Source of the DNA: Xenopus tropicalis
Taxonomy: Eukaryota > Chordata > Amphibia > Anura > Pipidae
Direction of reading: 5' to 3'
Assembly: GCF_000004195.4 (NCBI RefSeq)
Contig: NC_030685.2
Coordinates: 51,887,516-51,951,515, forward strand
DNA: 64,000 nucleotides
Part shown: positions 33,377 through 43,737 of the stretch, one piece after another
Position numbering within the stretch: the stretch's first letter is position 1
How the letters are laid out: each line of letters starts with the position of its first letter
Program-made: the position numbers and the translations under genes
The notes under the pieces: generated by a model
Told to the model about the DNA's origin: nothing
Databases searched by the model: none
What the model saw: the letters and a program-made list of their open reading frames with translations, nothing else

Positions 33377-33662
33377 ATATCCCCACCTACGAGTGGGTGA
33401 TTTCGGGTGAATTTAGGCTAATTCGGTCGTTTAGCCCTGGGGCCAAACGATCGAATTAGAATGCTGGTAATAGGCGCAGGCAGCCGATGTGGTCCCCGAT
33501 CCAACTAATTTTTTTAACCTGCCCGATTAATATCCGTCAGATTTCAGGCCAGATGTCGGTCAGGCAGGCCCATCGTTTGTGCCCCTACATGGGCCAATAA
33601 GCTGCCGAATTGGTCTAAGGGACTGATATCAGCAGCTACAATCGGCCCGTGTATGGCCACCT
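33377..33662. mobile_element. Serial-hairpin MITE, left-truncated copy inside the array
   Basis: The right end CCCGTGTATGGCCACCT is followed by TTA. The left end begins internally at ATATCCCCACCTACGAGTGG and lacks the terminal AGGTGGCCATACAC. Blocks match 39851-40233 in order (GGCCCTGGGGCCAAACG, TGTGGTCCCCGATCC, CAGATTTCAGGCCAG), with fewer intact stems. Confidence 0.7.
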
Positions 33663-34107
33663 TTAGTCACTGGGAAACTGCAGTTCCAGGTTAGAAAAAG
33701 TGGACAGAGCCACCAATCAGATGTCACTCGTTGACTTTCAGTTGGGAAATTTAAATTGCTGCCATTCAGACACTATTAAAACCAGGGTCCCCAATCTTTG
33801 CACAGTGGTTTTTACTATATAACTGTGATCCAAGGTTAGAAAGAGTGGGTGGAGACAACAACAGATTAGATTTCAATCAGTGACTTCACATTTTTCAAAC
33901 CTACATGAAGTTCCCTTTCTAGTTTTAAATTACATCATCAAACAAGCGAAGTCTCAAGCTGCACTACATAAAGGTTTCAACACACAAGTTAGATCAAATG
34001 GTCCAACCTGTCAATAGAGGCCAAAACTGTCCCAGCTAAACATTGTAATTTGCCTGTTTGGGCAACAACTTCTTCTTACCTGCAAATCAAAAATTGCAAT
34101 TTCATTT

Positions 34108-34443
34108 TTAGGCATCTAAAAATTGCTGCATACGACTAATAGTTGTCCTATGGACAGATTCCCCCACCTGAGCTGTAGATCTCTGCAGCTCGTCCAGAGT
34201 CACCATGGGCCTCTTGGCTGCATTTCTGATCAGCGCTCTCCTTGTTCGGCCTGTGAGTTTAGGTGGACGGCCTCGTCTTGGTAGGTTTACAGTTGTGCCG
34301 TGCTCCTTCCATTTCTGAATGATCGGTGGAACAGTGCTCCGTGGGATGTTCAAGGCTTTGGAAATCCTTTTGTAGCCTAAGCCTGCTTTAAATTTCTCAA
34401 TAACTTTATCCCTGACCTGTCTGGTGTGTTCTTTGGACTTCAT
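34108..34443 (-). pseudogene. Tc1-like transposase, N-terminal DNA-binding half
   Basis: It starts at ATG (34441-34443). About 104 codons match the start of the transposase at 9092-10110: the helix-turn-helix region (LGYKRISKALNIPRSTV), the GRPPKLTGRTRR linker and the second helix-turn-helix (MVTLDELQRSTAQVGESVH). After HRTTIS the homologous sequence stops and the frame runs a few codons into the flank. All catalytic residues are missing. A product limited to the DNA-binding half could in principle still bind the inverted repeats, but nothing shows that it is expressed. Confidence 0.85.
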
Positions 34444-34814
34444 GGTGTGGTTGCTCCCAATATTCTCTTAGACAACCTCTGAGACCGTCACAAAGCAGCT
34501 GTATTTGTACTGACATTAGATTACACACAGATGCACTCTATTTAGTCATTAGCACTCATCAGGCAATGTCTATGGGCAACTGACTGCACTCAGACCAAAG
34601 GGGGCTGAATAATTACGCACACCCCACTTTGCAGTTATTTATTTGTAAAAAATGTTTGGAAACATGTATGATTTTCGTTCCACTTCTCACGTGTACACCA
34701 CTTTGTATTGGTCTTTCACGTGGAATTCCAATAAAATTGATTCATGTTTGTGGCTGTAATGTGACAAAATGTGGAAAAGTTCAAGGGGGCCGAATACTTT
34801 TGCAAGCCACTGTA
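34130..34814 (-). mobile_element. Tc1 element, right half only
   Basis: Same family as 8873-10410. It retains the right inverted repeat (about 34595-34812, ending AGCCACTGTA) and the 5' half of the transposase; everything left of about 34130 is gone. Between the start codon and the inverted repeat it has about 85 bp more than the other copy (TTGCTCCCAATATTCTC to TACTGACATTAG), so the near-complete copy carries a deletion there. Confidence 0.85.
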
Positions 34815-35476
34815 TATTGTTATACAGCTAATAGAAATAGCAGAAGCAGTACTAGAAAAAGAAACAGTGTTTTACTAATTATTTGCCATAACATATAAGA
34901 ATATTTGAGTAAGTGTTTGTTTTCAAGTCTAGATCTAGTCTCTTTTTTGTTATTTTGTACATTGTACTGTGGCACATAAAAGCGACATGGGAGAAAATAG
35001 ATCTTTACTAACTGCAGGTAAACCTTACTACACCCTCCCTTCAATTGTACTTCTGACATGACATGGGATATTGGGTATATTGGCAAGTAAACTAAAGTGG
35101 CATTTTCTGCCACCATACAGAAGAATTCTGGGAATAATAATCACAACATTAACCATGACAATATGGTTTCCTTTGAGACTGTATCACAGTTTTATAAATT
35201 ATCAATAAGGGCCTCTAAAACACAATAACAGGTCCTATGTGGTTACAGGATTAGAAAAGCAAGAACACATTTCAGAATATTTCCTGGGGGAATCAGCGTA
35301 ACAGAATCAAATGAAAACCTGTGCTGCTAAATAGAAAGATTAGCATAGAAATTGTTTGAAAAAAAAAATCTGCTTTTCAAGTTTACAAGCCAGAACTTAA
35401 AACATTGTCTTTCACTTATTGTAAGGAAGCCACTAGTGCTGCTGAAATGTAAATAGCTCAGGCAAGGGAATTTCTG
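34815..35476. other. No gene seen
   Basis: AT-rich, no element recognised; the 98-codon minus frame at 34820-35116 has a leucine/phenylalanine-rich composition without a domain. Confidence 0.4.
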
Positions 35477-35544
35477 TGACATTTTGCTACAGTGAGCAAA
35501 CAATCCACCAATAAATAATAATTTCAAACATTTTCTCTATATTT
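35477..35544 (+). repeat. 68 bp exact direct duplicate (partner 31445-31512)
   Basis: Identical to 31445-31512 base for base. Here it lies in otherwise unique-looking sequence (GGAATTTCTG before, CCATGACTATTC after), so this may be the source copy. Confidence 0.95.
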
Positions 35545-35683
35545 CCATGACTATTCTTTTAATCAAAATGGAAGTGCAGTTTTTGTGCTGTTCACCTGAG
35601 AACGGAGCAGATGAACTATGAAGAACAAAAGCCTTCATCATTTTAAAAATACAAGGCCTACACTATACCAGCCCTCTTGGTCT

Positions 35684-35940
35684 CAGCGCCGGATTTATAA
35701 ACCGGGTGCCCCTAGGCCTCTCCGACCCACAATCACGCATGCGCGAACACAAAAGCCACCCCCCCAACCGCGCGATCGCACGCAGGGTTAAACTTCCATA
35801 CGGAGCAGTGTGGAGGAGTCCCCATTGCTCCGTATGGGAGCAAAATTTCAAAGTTTTACTGCGGCGGGGCGGCATACCGCCCCTAAGATTGTGCCGCCCT
35901 AGGCCCGGGCCTTTGTGGCCTCAGCACAAATCCGGGCCTG
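35684..35940. mobile_element. Short hAT-like MITE, perfect CTTGGTCT duplication
   Basis: The ends CAGCGCCGGATTTATAAA and CACAAATCCGGGCCTG are inverted (CAG...CTG). CTTGGTCT is repeated exactly at 35676-35683 and 35941-35948. Inside is a stem with CCATACGGAGCAGTG facing CATTGCTCCGTATGG. The 257 bp element is CpG-rich. The open frames on both strands fall within it and are not genes. Confidence 0.8.
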
Positions 35941-36425
35941 CTTGGTCTCCATACAAAATCATAATCTAACCCCTGTTTGTAATAAGAAATCCAAAAAAAG
36001 GTATAAGGTAAATACTTGACAATAAGAATGTAGCCCACACAACAACACTCTGCCCTGTGCTTTATACTGTGTCACAATCCAAAGAAAAACTGTCTTTCAG
36101 TTGTCCCACAATTAAAAATAAAGAAATGTAGTAACCTTATGTAATATATGGAAATTTGATTGATTTATGTGTTTTTAAAAGTTCAGTTCCTTTGTTTAAT
36201 TGGTATATAATATTTTTTCTTATTTCTTTCTTTCACACTACTTTCATATGGGGTATTTTAAAAGTTACCAGGCTTAAAGCAACAGCAGTAAAAAGACCCT
36301 ATGCATGTTATTGGATGGAGGATTGTCTGCCAAAGCGATGTCTGTCCTAGGTGCCACATTTCCCATCTATCACTGTGAAAAGAACACACAGTGGGTTGGG
36401 GTGCCAGATAGTTTGCAATCAAACA

Positions 36426-36760
36426 TTTAAAGGAGACATAACCATTTTGGGCTAAAAATGTTTAAAACGTTGACTTTAAAAATTGCTTTGTTGGATCACC
36501 CTATAGATCCTCTCTGGTCCCTCTCCATATTTCAAATGAGGGGTGAATGTGTCACATGGACGGTCCCTGCAAGAAGCACAGTCGGAGGGCGGATAGCCTT
36601 TTACAGCCTTGCAATCATACAAGCAAAGACAGGCTTTAGTTCCCTATCAGGTCCACCTAGCTGCTGATTAGTGTATATCCTAAATCAGCTAAGTGCTGCC
36701 AGTATCCCTGCACCGCCTGGGAGAAGTAGGGTTTTTTCAATACACAGACCAAGACACATC
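36426..36760. repeat. TTAA-type MITE, left portion
   Basis: TTTAAAGGAGACATAACC resembles the AAAGGAGA start of TTAA MITEs. GATCACCCTATAGATCC and GCTAAGTGCTGCCAGTATC follow. No matching right end was found, so the call rests on the left terminus only. Confidence 0.35.
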
Positions 36761-37355
36761 TTTTTAAAACACATTTATTCTACATTTAAAAGAGTATAGT
36801 CCACTGGCACATTCTTGCTTTTTACACAATACGTCTCGTTTAATAACCTGGAAACACACAATCAGAAACACTAGCACTATTAATAGCAAATAAAGGGTTA
36901 AAGAGAACATATATAAGTTACATTAAGCAAAATACATTGTATGGGTTCCAGAAGTGGTCACTACAAAAGAAATGCCAGTATGAAAAACTAAGAAATATAT
37001 ACCTCTTGTTTAGAATGCCTTTTAATATCATTGTGAACTGGATACTTTGTGCTAAGAATAATGATCTCATGATAATAAAAGGAAGATTTTTCCTCACTCA
37101 AATATACACAGCACAGCAGGGGACCAATGAGTTTATTCATCTAAGCCATTTGACCCCTGCTGATAGGAGCTGGAAATCATCCATTAGTAAAGATAATTGA
37201 TGAGAATATACTATTGATGGAGCTCATCAAAAATAAACTCTTACAAGTCTGTAATTAAAGCAGATTTCAGGGAATTCAATAAATATATAAGAAATATTTC
37301 TGCCCTTTTTTCCGAAATCATATAAATGAAATTATAAAGATTTCTATAAAGATCT

Positions 37356-37835
37356 TTAAAGGAATACTGTCGCAGGAAAACATATTTTTTTCAAGATACA
37401 TCAGTTAATAGAAATTCTCCAACAGAATTCTCCTGCATCAAAATCCATTTTTCAAAAACACAGATTTTTTTATATTTAATTTAGAAATGGGGCTAACCAT
37501 ATTCTTCATTTCCCAAGGTGCCACAGCCATGTGACCTGTGCTCTGATAAACTTCAGTCACTTCAGTCTCTTTACTCCGGAGCTGCAAGTTGGAGTGATAT
37601 CACCCCCTCCCAGCAGCCGATCAGCAGAACAATGGGAAGGTTGCAAGATAGCAGCTTCCAGTAGATATCAGAATATCACTCAATAATAAGAAATCCAAGT
37701 CTGGCTTGGGACTCCTCCAGTTACATGGGAGTAGGAGAAACAATTGGTTATCTGAAAGCAGTTATAATGTGTAGCGCTGGCTCCTTCTGAAAGCTCAGAC
37801 ACAATATACTGAGATGGCTGCCTACACACCAATAT
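37356..37835. mobile_element. TTAA MITE with AAAGGAATACTGTCGC end (right end lost)
   Basis: TTAA at 37356-37359, then AAAGGAATACTGTCGCAGG. The region from CAGCAGCCGATCAGCAGAAC to GATGGCTGCCTACACACC is repeated at 50960-51195. No inverse right terminus is present. Non-coding. Confidence 0.6.
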
Positions 37836-38036
37836 TATGTCCTGCTCCCGTTACACAGATATTTTGTTCTGTGAGTTTCCTATATACAAATATGCAGCCC
37901 AATATAAAAGGTAATTTAACTGGATTAAAACAAGGCAATTACTATATAGTAAGGTTACAGCTTGAAGATTAGGAGTGTATATGAGATAGTAAAAATATGA
38001 ATCGATGTGGAGTACATCCATTAACACCCAGGCCTC

Positions 38037-38410
38037 TCAGTGGTGGTGCATGGGTAATTTCCATACATATTTAGTGCTAGCTGATCCAGCAGGTGCCTCT
38101 GACCTGTTTTCAGTGTCTGCTGTTCTAGAATCTAGTGACGCAATCTCTGCTTTTAGCGAGTTAAGGTAATTAAGTGCACCACGGTCTATACTTATAGATT
38201 CTCCATCTGATTTTGCATCTGTTCCCTCCACATCACTGTCCTGCTCCACCAACATTAAAAACTTCTTTAAGAATTTCTGAGATTCGGTAAGTTTATTTTT
38301 TTTTTTAATGCAGCAGCTGCCTTTTTTTGCACTTTGCATGGTGCTTCAACCTTCTGGCCACCGGCCTTGGAGACCTGCCCCATGGCCTTTGGATCCAGCG
38401 CTGACTGCAT
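38037..38410 (-). pseudogene. Unknown acidic/lysine-rich ORF, split across two frames
   Basis: A 100-codon frame (38339 to 38037) has a lysine-rich start, then TESQKFLKKFLMLVEQDSDV, then an acidic serine-rich stretch (DAKSDGESIS) and a helix-like NYLNSLKAEIASL segment. Just upstream, another frame starts at ATG about 38410 and reads MQSALDPKAMGQVSKAGGQK, then KKAAAALKKK, into a run of about ten A on the minus strand (plus-strand T-run at 38296-38306), where the two frames meet. They probably represent one former protein of about 130 residues, broken by a slip in the A-run. A TATA-like CATATATACC lies about 40 bp upstream. Candidates are a gag/ORF1-type protein of a retroelement or a retrocopy. 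The function is not recognised. Confidence 0.35.
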
Positions 38411-38569
38411 TTAATTGGCAGGATCCAGGAGAGGTGGACAGAGTGAGGTATATATGCACCCCCTCACCCACCCCTACCTTAGGCATCATTCTGACACACA
38501 AAGTAGGGATCAGCAGGGGGCTCTTGTGCCCCTTAGTACTCTTGCACTTGCAATCCCTGAGTCATAAAT

Positions 38570-39850
38570 GACCCCTAAAGAGGGAACAGCACTGACATGA
38601 AAAGTCAAATCCGATTGAAAATAATATTTTCCAGTGAATATTACCTTCAGCAGTGAGCTCTGTCCTGCTTAATAAAATGCCTACTAGTGTCCTTGAAGCA
38701 CCTAAACGCTAACAGTTTATTGATGTGAAAATTAATTAATAAAGATATCTTTGGAGCCTTCCATAACACTCCTCCAGTCCTTCAGAATGATTCTATGATG
38801 AAGTACTAATCAGTGTTTGTTAAAAACAACATCATCATTTCTGGTGGCAGCAGATGTTCCTGAAAAAGCAAATAAATGATAATTAACCAAGCAGAATGTA
38901 CTGGAAAATGAGAAACAAAATCATGTAGAATCTGAAAGCTGTTTTTCCCTGTCATAAGTCACCTCCTCCCGTGCTTTAAGATGTATTGCCTGATTAAGGC
39001 TGCGGGGTAGGTCATGATGCACTGCGGTACAAAAAGATCAATATCACTTTTTAGAGTATTCATGTCAAAGTGGTAAAGAATAGAATATGCATTCTGCAAG
39101 TGCAGCATCTTTTAACTGGGATGTTTCCCTGTGACGAACATTTTGATTTAAAACACAATCAAGTCTAGTAGTTCATTGGATACCAAGTACTGCTTAAGCA
39201 AGATTTGCCCTTTATCTTGGGGCACATGCATAACAATAATATGGAAGTCTGGTATTTCCCAGCAGCCAGTGCTCTTGGGCCATTCACTTTATCTTTGAGT
39301 TAATGCTATCAATAGCATTTCTAAACTTTCAAATTACTTTTTCAATATCCTTAAAAAGGAACGTATAATCTTTATTGTATCGTGTTTATTGATAAAGGCA
39401 CCACAATTGTACATTGGTAGAATAAATTGGTGTAAGAACTGGGAGAGAGTGTATGGGAAGATGAGGGCAAATATAGATATATAAACAAACTACAGACAAT
39501 ATCATAGTTATGTAAGAATAGCATATATGGGTTTTAGTGCTGTTTTGCTGCAGGATTTATTAATCATTAATTAAGCCCACAGAAGATAAGCTTTTGACCT
39601 TTTTAAGCTGAACATATATGTTAAGATCCACTCATTTCCACTCATCACAACGACAAGGAAACAGACTGTCAGGGAAAGTACCATATGAATGAGCCCATGC
39701 AGTCCTTGATCTGACAGGAAAATCAAACTTGCCCAATCAACATCTGGCCGATTTTCAGCCAGATATTGGCCAGTGATACCTGAGCTACTTTTCTGTGCTT
39801 GTTTCTAGACACAATAGTACCTCTGCAGTTCATTTATATCTGCCATCTTA
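38570..39850. other. No gene seen; MITE fragment near the end
   Basis: Mostly AT-rich unique-looking sequence. At 39690-39780, CAACATCTGGCCGATTTTCAG and GCCAGATATTGGCCAG match an inner hairpin of the serial-hairpin family next door and look like a fragment of another copy. Confidence 0.45.
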
Positions 39851-40233
39851 AGGTGGCCATACACGAGCAGATCCGCTCGCTTGGCGATGTCGCCAAGCGA
39901 GCGGATCTTCCCCCGATATCCCCACCTACGGGTGGGCGATATCGGGGACCATTTAGGTAAAAAAAATAATAATCCGATGGTTTGGCCCTGGGGCCAGACG
40001 ATCGGATTATGTGAGCGGCAATGGGGCAGTCGGATCGGGGACCGCATCAACGAGCCGATGCGGTCCCCGATCCGACCAGATTTTCTAACCTGCCCGATCG
40101 AGATCTGGCCAATTTCAGGCCAGATATCGGTCGGCCAGGCCGCTCTGCTCTCCCCATACACGGGCCGATTAGCTGCCGAATCGGTCCAAGGGACCGATAT
40201 CGGCAGCTATAGTCGGCCCGTGTATGGCCACCT
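39851..40233. mobile_element. Serial-hairpin MITE, best copy
   Basis: The inverted ends AGGTGGCCATACACG / CGTGTATGGCCACCT are flanked by TTA on both sides (39848-39850, 40234-40236). The interior is six consecutive stem-loops. H1, 39870-39907: perfect 18 bp stem, 2-base loop. H2, 39911-39947: CCCCGATATC with CCCACC. H3, 39971-40008. H4, 40029-40076: 20 bp perfect stem, 8-base loop. H5, 40103-40125: 8 bp stem. H6, about 40170-40211: ~18 bp with one bulge. It is CpG-rich against an AT-rich background. The TTA duplication fits PIF/Harbinger, though the superfamily is inferred. Frames on both strands are shadows of the stems. Confidence 0.75.
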
Positions 40234-40236
40234 TTA

Positions 40237-42014
40237 CAGAACCTGTCTGCAGCTCAGTTGGGGGTTTTAAGAAGACTGCAGGCTGCGTTTGAATAGAAGT
40301 GACTACTACATATACCTTCATATGCAATAGTTTATTATATTGTATTTGGGGGTTTTAGCTTTTCTACAAGCGAAAGAACTCCACTCAGGCAGTGCTGCAT
40401 TTCGGGGGGGCACTGCTGTCTGGCTGATCAGAAATTTGTCTTGTAGATACATAATGGGATGCAGAACACATATTAAGCATGGGTGCATCTGGGGTACCCC
40501 CTCACCTCTCCAGGACACAGACCTGGATGATTAATTGGTGTTAATGTGTTTGTTAGTTTAAAGAGAACAATTTCTCTCTTAAAAAAGCTGAATTTCCAGT
40601 TTTAAACAAATGTTACTTCAGCTCTTAAAGTTACGAAGTTACCTCTGAGGTAAGTTTTTCATAGCAGATTTATTAAAAATCAGCAGTTTAAAATGTATTT
40701 AGTTATTAAAGCTCTCACTTCTCACTGCAGTCTGAATAACAGTTCAATGAATTGACACATTTACTTTGATTTTTTGAATGTGCTGTTTGACTGCTTTCAG
40801 CAGGGCTAGAACTAGGGGAAGGCAGCACGTGTGATATGCTTATTGATGCAATAGCTGTTTTAATATCCAAATGCGATTATTATCAATAGCAGTACCCCAT
40901 ACCTTCATAGAATCTTTAATGATGCATTTATGGTCCTAAATATAATCCTCTATTTTCTTACTTCATTTTGAACCTGTGAATTTTCTTGTCTTGGATGCTA
41001 AAGCTCCGTGACCCTGGCTAGATTTTAAGTTATCTAATCCAATCCAATGTTTTTACCCAGAATTCCAGTATAATTGTGAGCACCCCTAAATATGCCTTAT
41101 GTCTCAACCCAGGTGCAAAATTTGCATTTGTTTTATAAATAAGGCATTGCTGTCGATGTGGGCATTGCAAAGCCTGCAGCAGCATAAACCCTGCTTGCAT
41201 ACAATTCAACTGGCACAGGGAGTGTCTAGCGGGTAAAATACCAGTGAAGACCAGAGCCAGTATTACAAATTTACCGGCAATGCATTTGCTGGTACATTTG
41301 TAATGATCTTATATTTTGCCCCTGCCTGCCCAAAGTCTGCCTCCAGGTCTACCTAATTCTCTCCAGTCTCTCTATCTTTTACATTATTGACCTGTATGTA
41401 ATTGGTCCACCCCTCACAGCCAACTCCATGCCACTTAAAAGAATGTTTCATTGATAAACGTTGCAACCTTATGTGCAAAGGGACAATGGGGCCCTTATAT
41501 TTAATGCCTGGTGAAGACAGATGTAATGTACAAGAGCTCCCTTCAGTTGTTAGTGCATTAAACCTTGGACCTTATTAATAAAATCAATTGTAAACATAAA
41601 ATTGGCACTCAGCTTGAGTAAATCGGAACATGTATGGGCCCAAGCAATGTAATAGGTGGTGAATCTGTGCAGATTTTTTTTATACTTAAAGATTATAAAC
41701 AAATCCCTGTGGCATAATAGAATAGACACATGGTTCTCTATATTTGTTATAATTAACTTAAACTGAATATATTATTATTGCTTTGGCTTGGAATCCTCCC
41801 TAATTCCTCATGGGATATCGAACAAATACACATTTCAGAGTTACGATTCAAAGCTTTAATGTTCAAAAATCAGCCTATGAATAACATATAACAACGTAAA
41901 CACTTAGTACCTGTATCCCATTCTTATTTGTTGATTATATTCTGTGCAGGACAATAAGCTGGATACACAAAGGATTTCACTGACTTGTTTTAAGTTAATT
42001 TTCCATGCATTATA
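40237..42014. other. No gene seen; a repeat fragment near 41258
   Basis: AT-rich sequence. CAGGGCTAGAACTAGGGGAAG at about 40801 is the opening of the GC-rich repeat at 46497 without its body. The stretch at 41258-41312 is listed separately. Confidence 0.4.
41258..41312. repeat. Short inverted-repeat element, copy 1
   Basis: GTATTACAAATTTACCGG and TGCTGGTACATTTGTAAT form an inverted pair around GCAATGCATT. The same text occurs at 42770-42833, where the flanking bases also resemble this copy (CCGGTATTTTACTGGATCCAG). Confidence 0.55.
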
Positions 42015-42323
42015 TTGTGGCTGTGGAAAATCAAGCTACCCTGGGACATCACTTCACTTATTAGTAAATTAGATCTTAAAGACATCAAGTTGTTTCCTCT
42101 TGACTGTGAAGCAATTAATGCTTCTGCAGAAGCTTCAGATCACTTAGCCCAGTTCATTAACTGTGAACGCTGGTTATTGGAATCGGCACGTCTGCAGGGA
42201 CTGAAACTGGCAGCTAGAAAATCTCCTGCCAAAATTGTTGCTCATGGGTGGCATGCAAGGCAGCGTTTCACAAACAGGAAAGACACTCTTTCTCTGATGC
42301 AAATGCATATGAGTCACAGATAA
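42015..42323 (+). CDS. Unassigned 102-codon reading frame
   Basis: An open frame outside any recognised repeat, with a mixed, protein-like composition. It contains an Ala/Glu-rich segment (NASAEASDHLAQFINCERW) followed by LLESARLQGLKLAARKSP. No domain is recognised. It starts at an ATG at the 5' edge, which is not preceded by promoter-like signals, and has no convincing splice donor. It could be chance or an old gene fragment; I do not assign a function. Confidence 0.15.
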   Translation: MWLWKIKLPWDITSLISKLDLKDIKLFPLDCEAINASAEASDHLAQFINCERWLLESARLQGLKLAARKSPAKIVAHGWHARQRFTNRKDTLSLMQMHMSHR

Positions 42324-42426
42324 GTCATGAGTGGTGCTGTAATGTGCATGTGTGGGGGAAGTGATATACACACAGTCAGCCAACCATATGCACCTACATC
42401 TTGATATTCATTTTCACTAAGTGTTA

Positions 42427-42545
42427 TTATCTTTTATTTACTTGTATAAAGCGTTGGCATATTCCGCAGTGCTTTACAGAGATTATACATCATTTACATC
42501 ACTCCGTGCCCCAGTGGAGTTTAACATCTAAAGGCTCCTATCACA
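42427..42545 (-). repeat. SINE-like 3' tail repeat
   Basis: CTTTTATTTACTTGTATAAAGC, then TGGCATATTCCGCAGTGCTT and AGTGGAGTTTAACATCTAAAGG. This is the reverse of the tail type also present at 55640-55795 and 28925. I recognise the text as a widespread vertebrate SINE/LINE-derived tail but cannot name the family. Confidence 0.45.
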
Positions 42546-42769
42546 TTCATATGCATTATGCATAGATGAAGAATATTATCAGGAGCTAATTATCCTGCTT
42601 GTAAGTTTTTCAAGTGTGGAAGGGAACTAGTGTACCCTGAAGCAAACTGACACACATTTTACCCCCCTTACACATCCTGTTAGAGTATCCAACAGAGGTG
42701 TAGAAAGTCCAGAAAGAAGTATACTAATCCACATTCTAATACTAATCCACATTCTACCAAAGCCGGTAT

Positions 42770-42833
42770 TTTACTGGATCCAGTATTACAAATTCACCAC
42801 TAATGTACTTGCCAGTACATTTGTAATACCCTA
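42770..42833. repeat. Short inverted-repeat element, copy 2
   Basis: CAGTATTACAAATTCACCAC opposite GCCAGTACATTTGTAATAC; partner of 41258-41312. Confidence 0.55.
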
Positions 42834-43041
42834 TTGTTCCACCCCAATTTGAACCTAATCTTACCTTTTGCGTTTCAATCCCTCGAAATCCACCCTGCAG
42901 ACTGCCCATTGGCATTATCACCCCGCCTTAAGTTCATAGTTACAAAGTTAAGTTGTGCTGAAAAAAAACCAAAAACGATCAAGTTCAATCCCTCCAAATG
43001 AACCCCAGTGCACATATATATACACACTCATACAAATCTAT

Positions 43042-43737
43042 CTATACACTTACATATATAAACCACATGTACAAATAATTATACTGACTGTAAATTTTAG
43101 TATCACAATAGCCTTTGATATTTTGCTTGTTCAAGAAATCATCCAAGCAACTTTTAAAGACAGTTATAGAATCTGCCATTACCACATCACTAGGAAGGGC
43201 ATTCCCCAACCTCACTGCCCTCACCGTGAAAAACCACCTACGCTGCTTCAAATGGAAGCTCCTTTCCTCTAATCTAAAGGGGTGGCCTCTGGTGCGTTGA
43301 TTGTTTTTATGGGAAAAAATATCCCTTGTGATTTGTCTATAATCCCCTCTAATGTACTTGTACAGAGTAATCATGTCCCCTAGCAAGCACCTTTTTTCCA
43401 GAGAAAACAACCCCAACCTAACCTCATATTTTAAAACTTCCAACCCCTTTACCAGTTTAGTTGCACGTCTCTGCACTCTCTCCAGCTCATTAATATCCTT
43501 CTTAAGGACTGGAGCCCAAAACTGCACTGCATACTCAAGGTGAGGCCTTACCAGGGACCTATAAAGAGGCAAAATTATGTTTTCATCCCTTGAGTCAATG
43601 CCCTTTTTTATACAAGACAGCACTTTATTTGCTTTAGTAGCCACAGAATGACACTGCCTGGAATTAGACAACTTGTGATCTACAAAAATCTCCAGATCAT
43701 TCTTTAATAAGGATACCCCCAACATTCTATCATTCAT
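43042..43737 (-). pseudogene. CR1-like RT C-terminal region (copy B)
   Basis: Open for 232 codons. It matches the post-RT thumb and C-terminal part of copies A and C (LGVSLLKNDLEIFVDHKLSN, SRQCHSVATKANKVLSCIKK, then HLEYAVQFWAPVLKKDINEL and FHLKQRRWFFTVRAVRLGNA). It lacks about ten residues present in copy A near the LSRLGLF segment. Upstream the frame is cut by the foldback MITE. RT motif C and earlier motifs lie in the other, degraded LINE pieces. Confidence 0.8.

Larger units (their letters stand above)
31513..33955 (+). repeat. Divergent tandem array with CCAAT and GC-box motifs in each unit
   Basis: The array opens with a 10 bp perfect stem-loop (ATGTTGGGTT / AACCCAACAT, 31513-31536). 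Units of about 110-200 bp follow, each with some form of GTGGGCGGAGCC, ACAGCCAATCAGATTT, a CTATTGACTTTAATGGG block, CTGCTGCCATTC, CAGGGTCCCCAAACTTTGCA and GTCACTGGGTGACTAC. CCAAT occurs at 32229, 32575, 32707, 32818, 32966, 33116, 33243 and 33713; degenerate units lie at about 32426 and 33870. Two MITEs interrupt it. The parent element was not identified, and the right edge (near CAAACAAGCGAAG) is an estimate. Confidence 0.75.
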
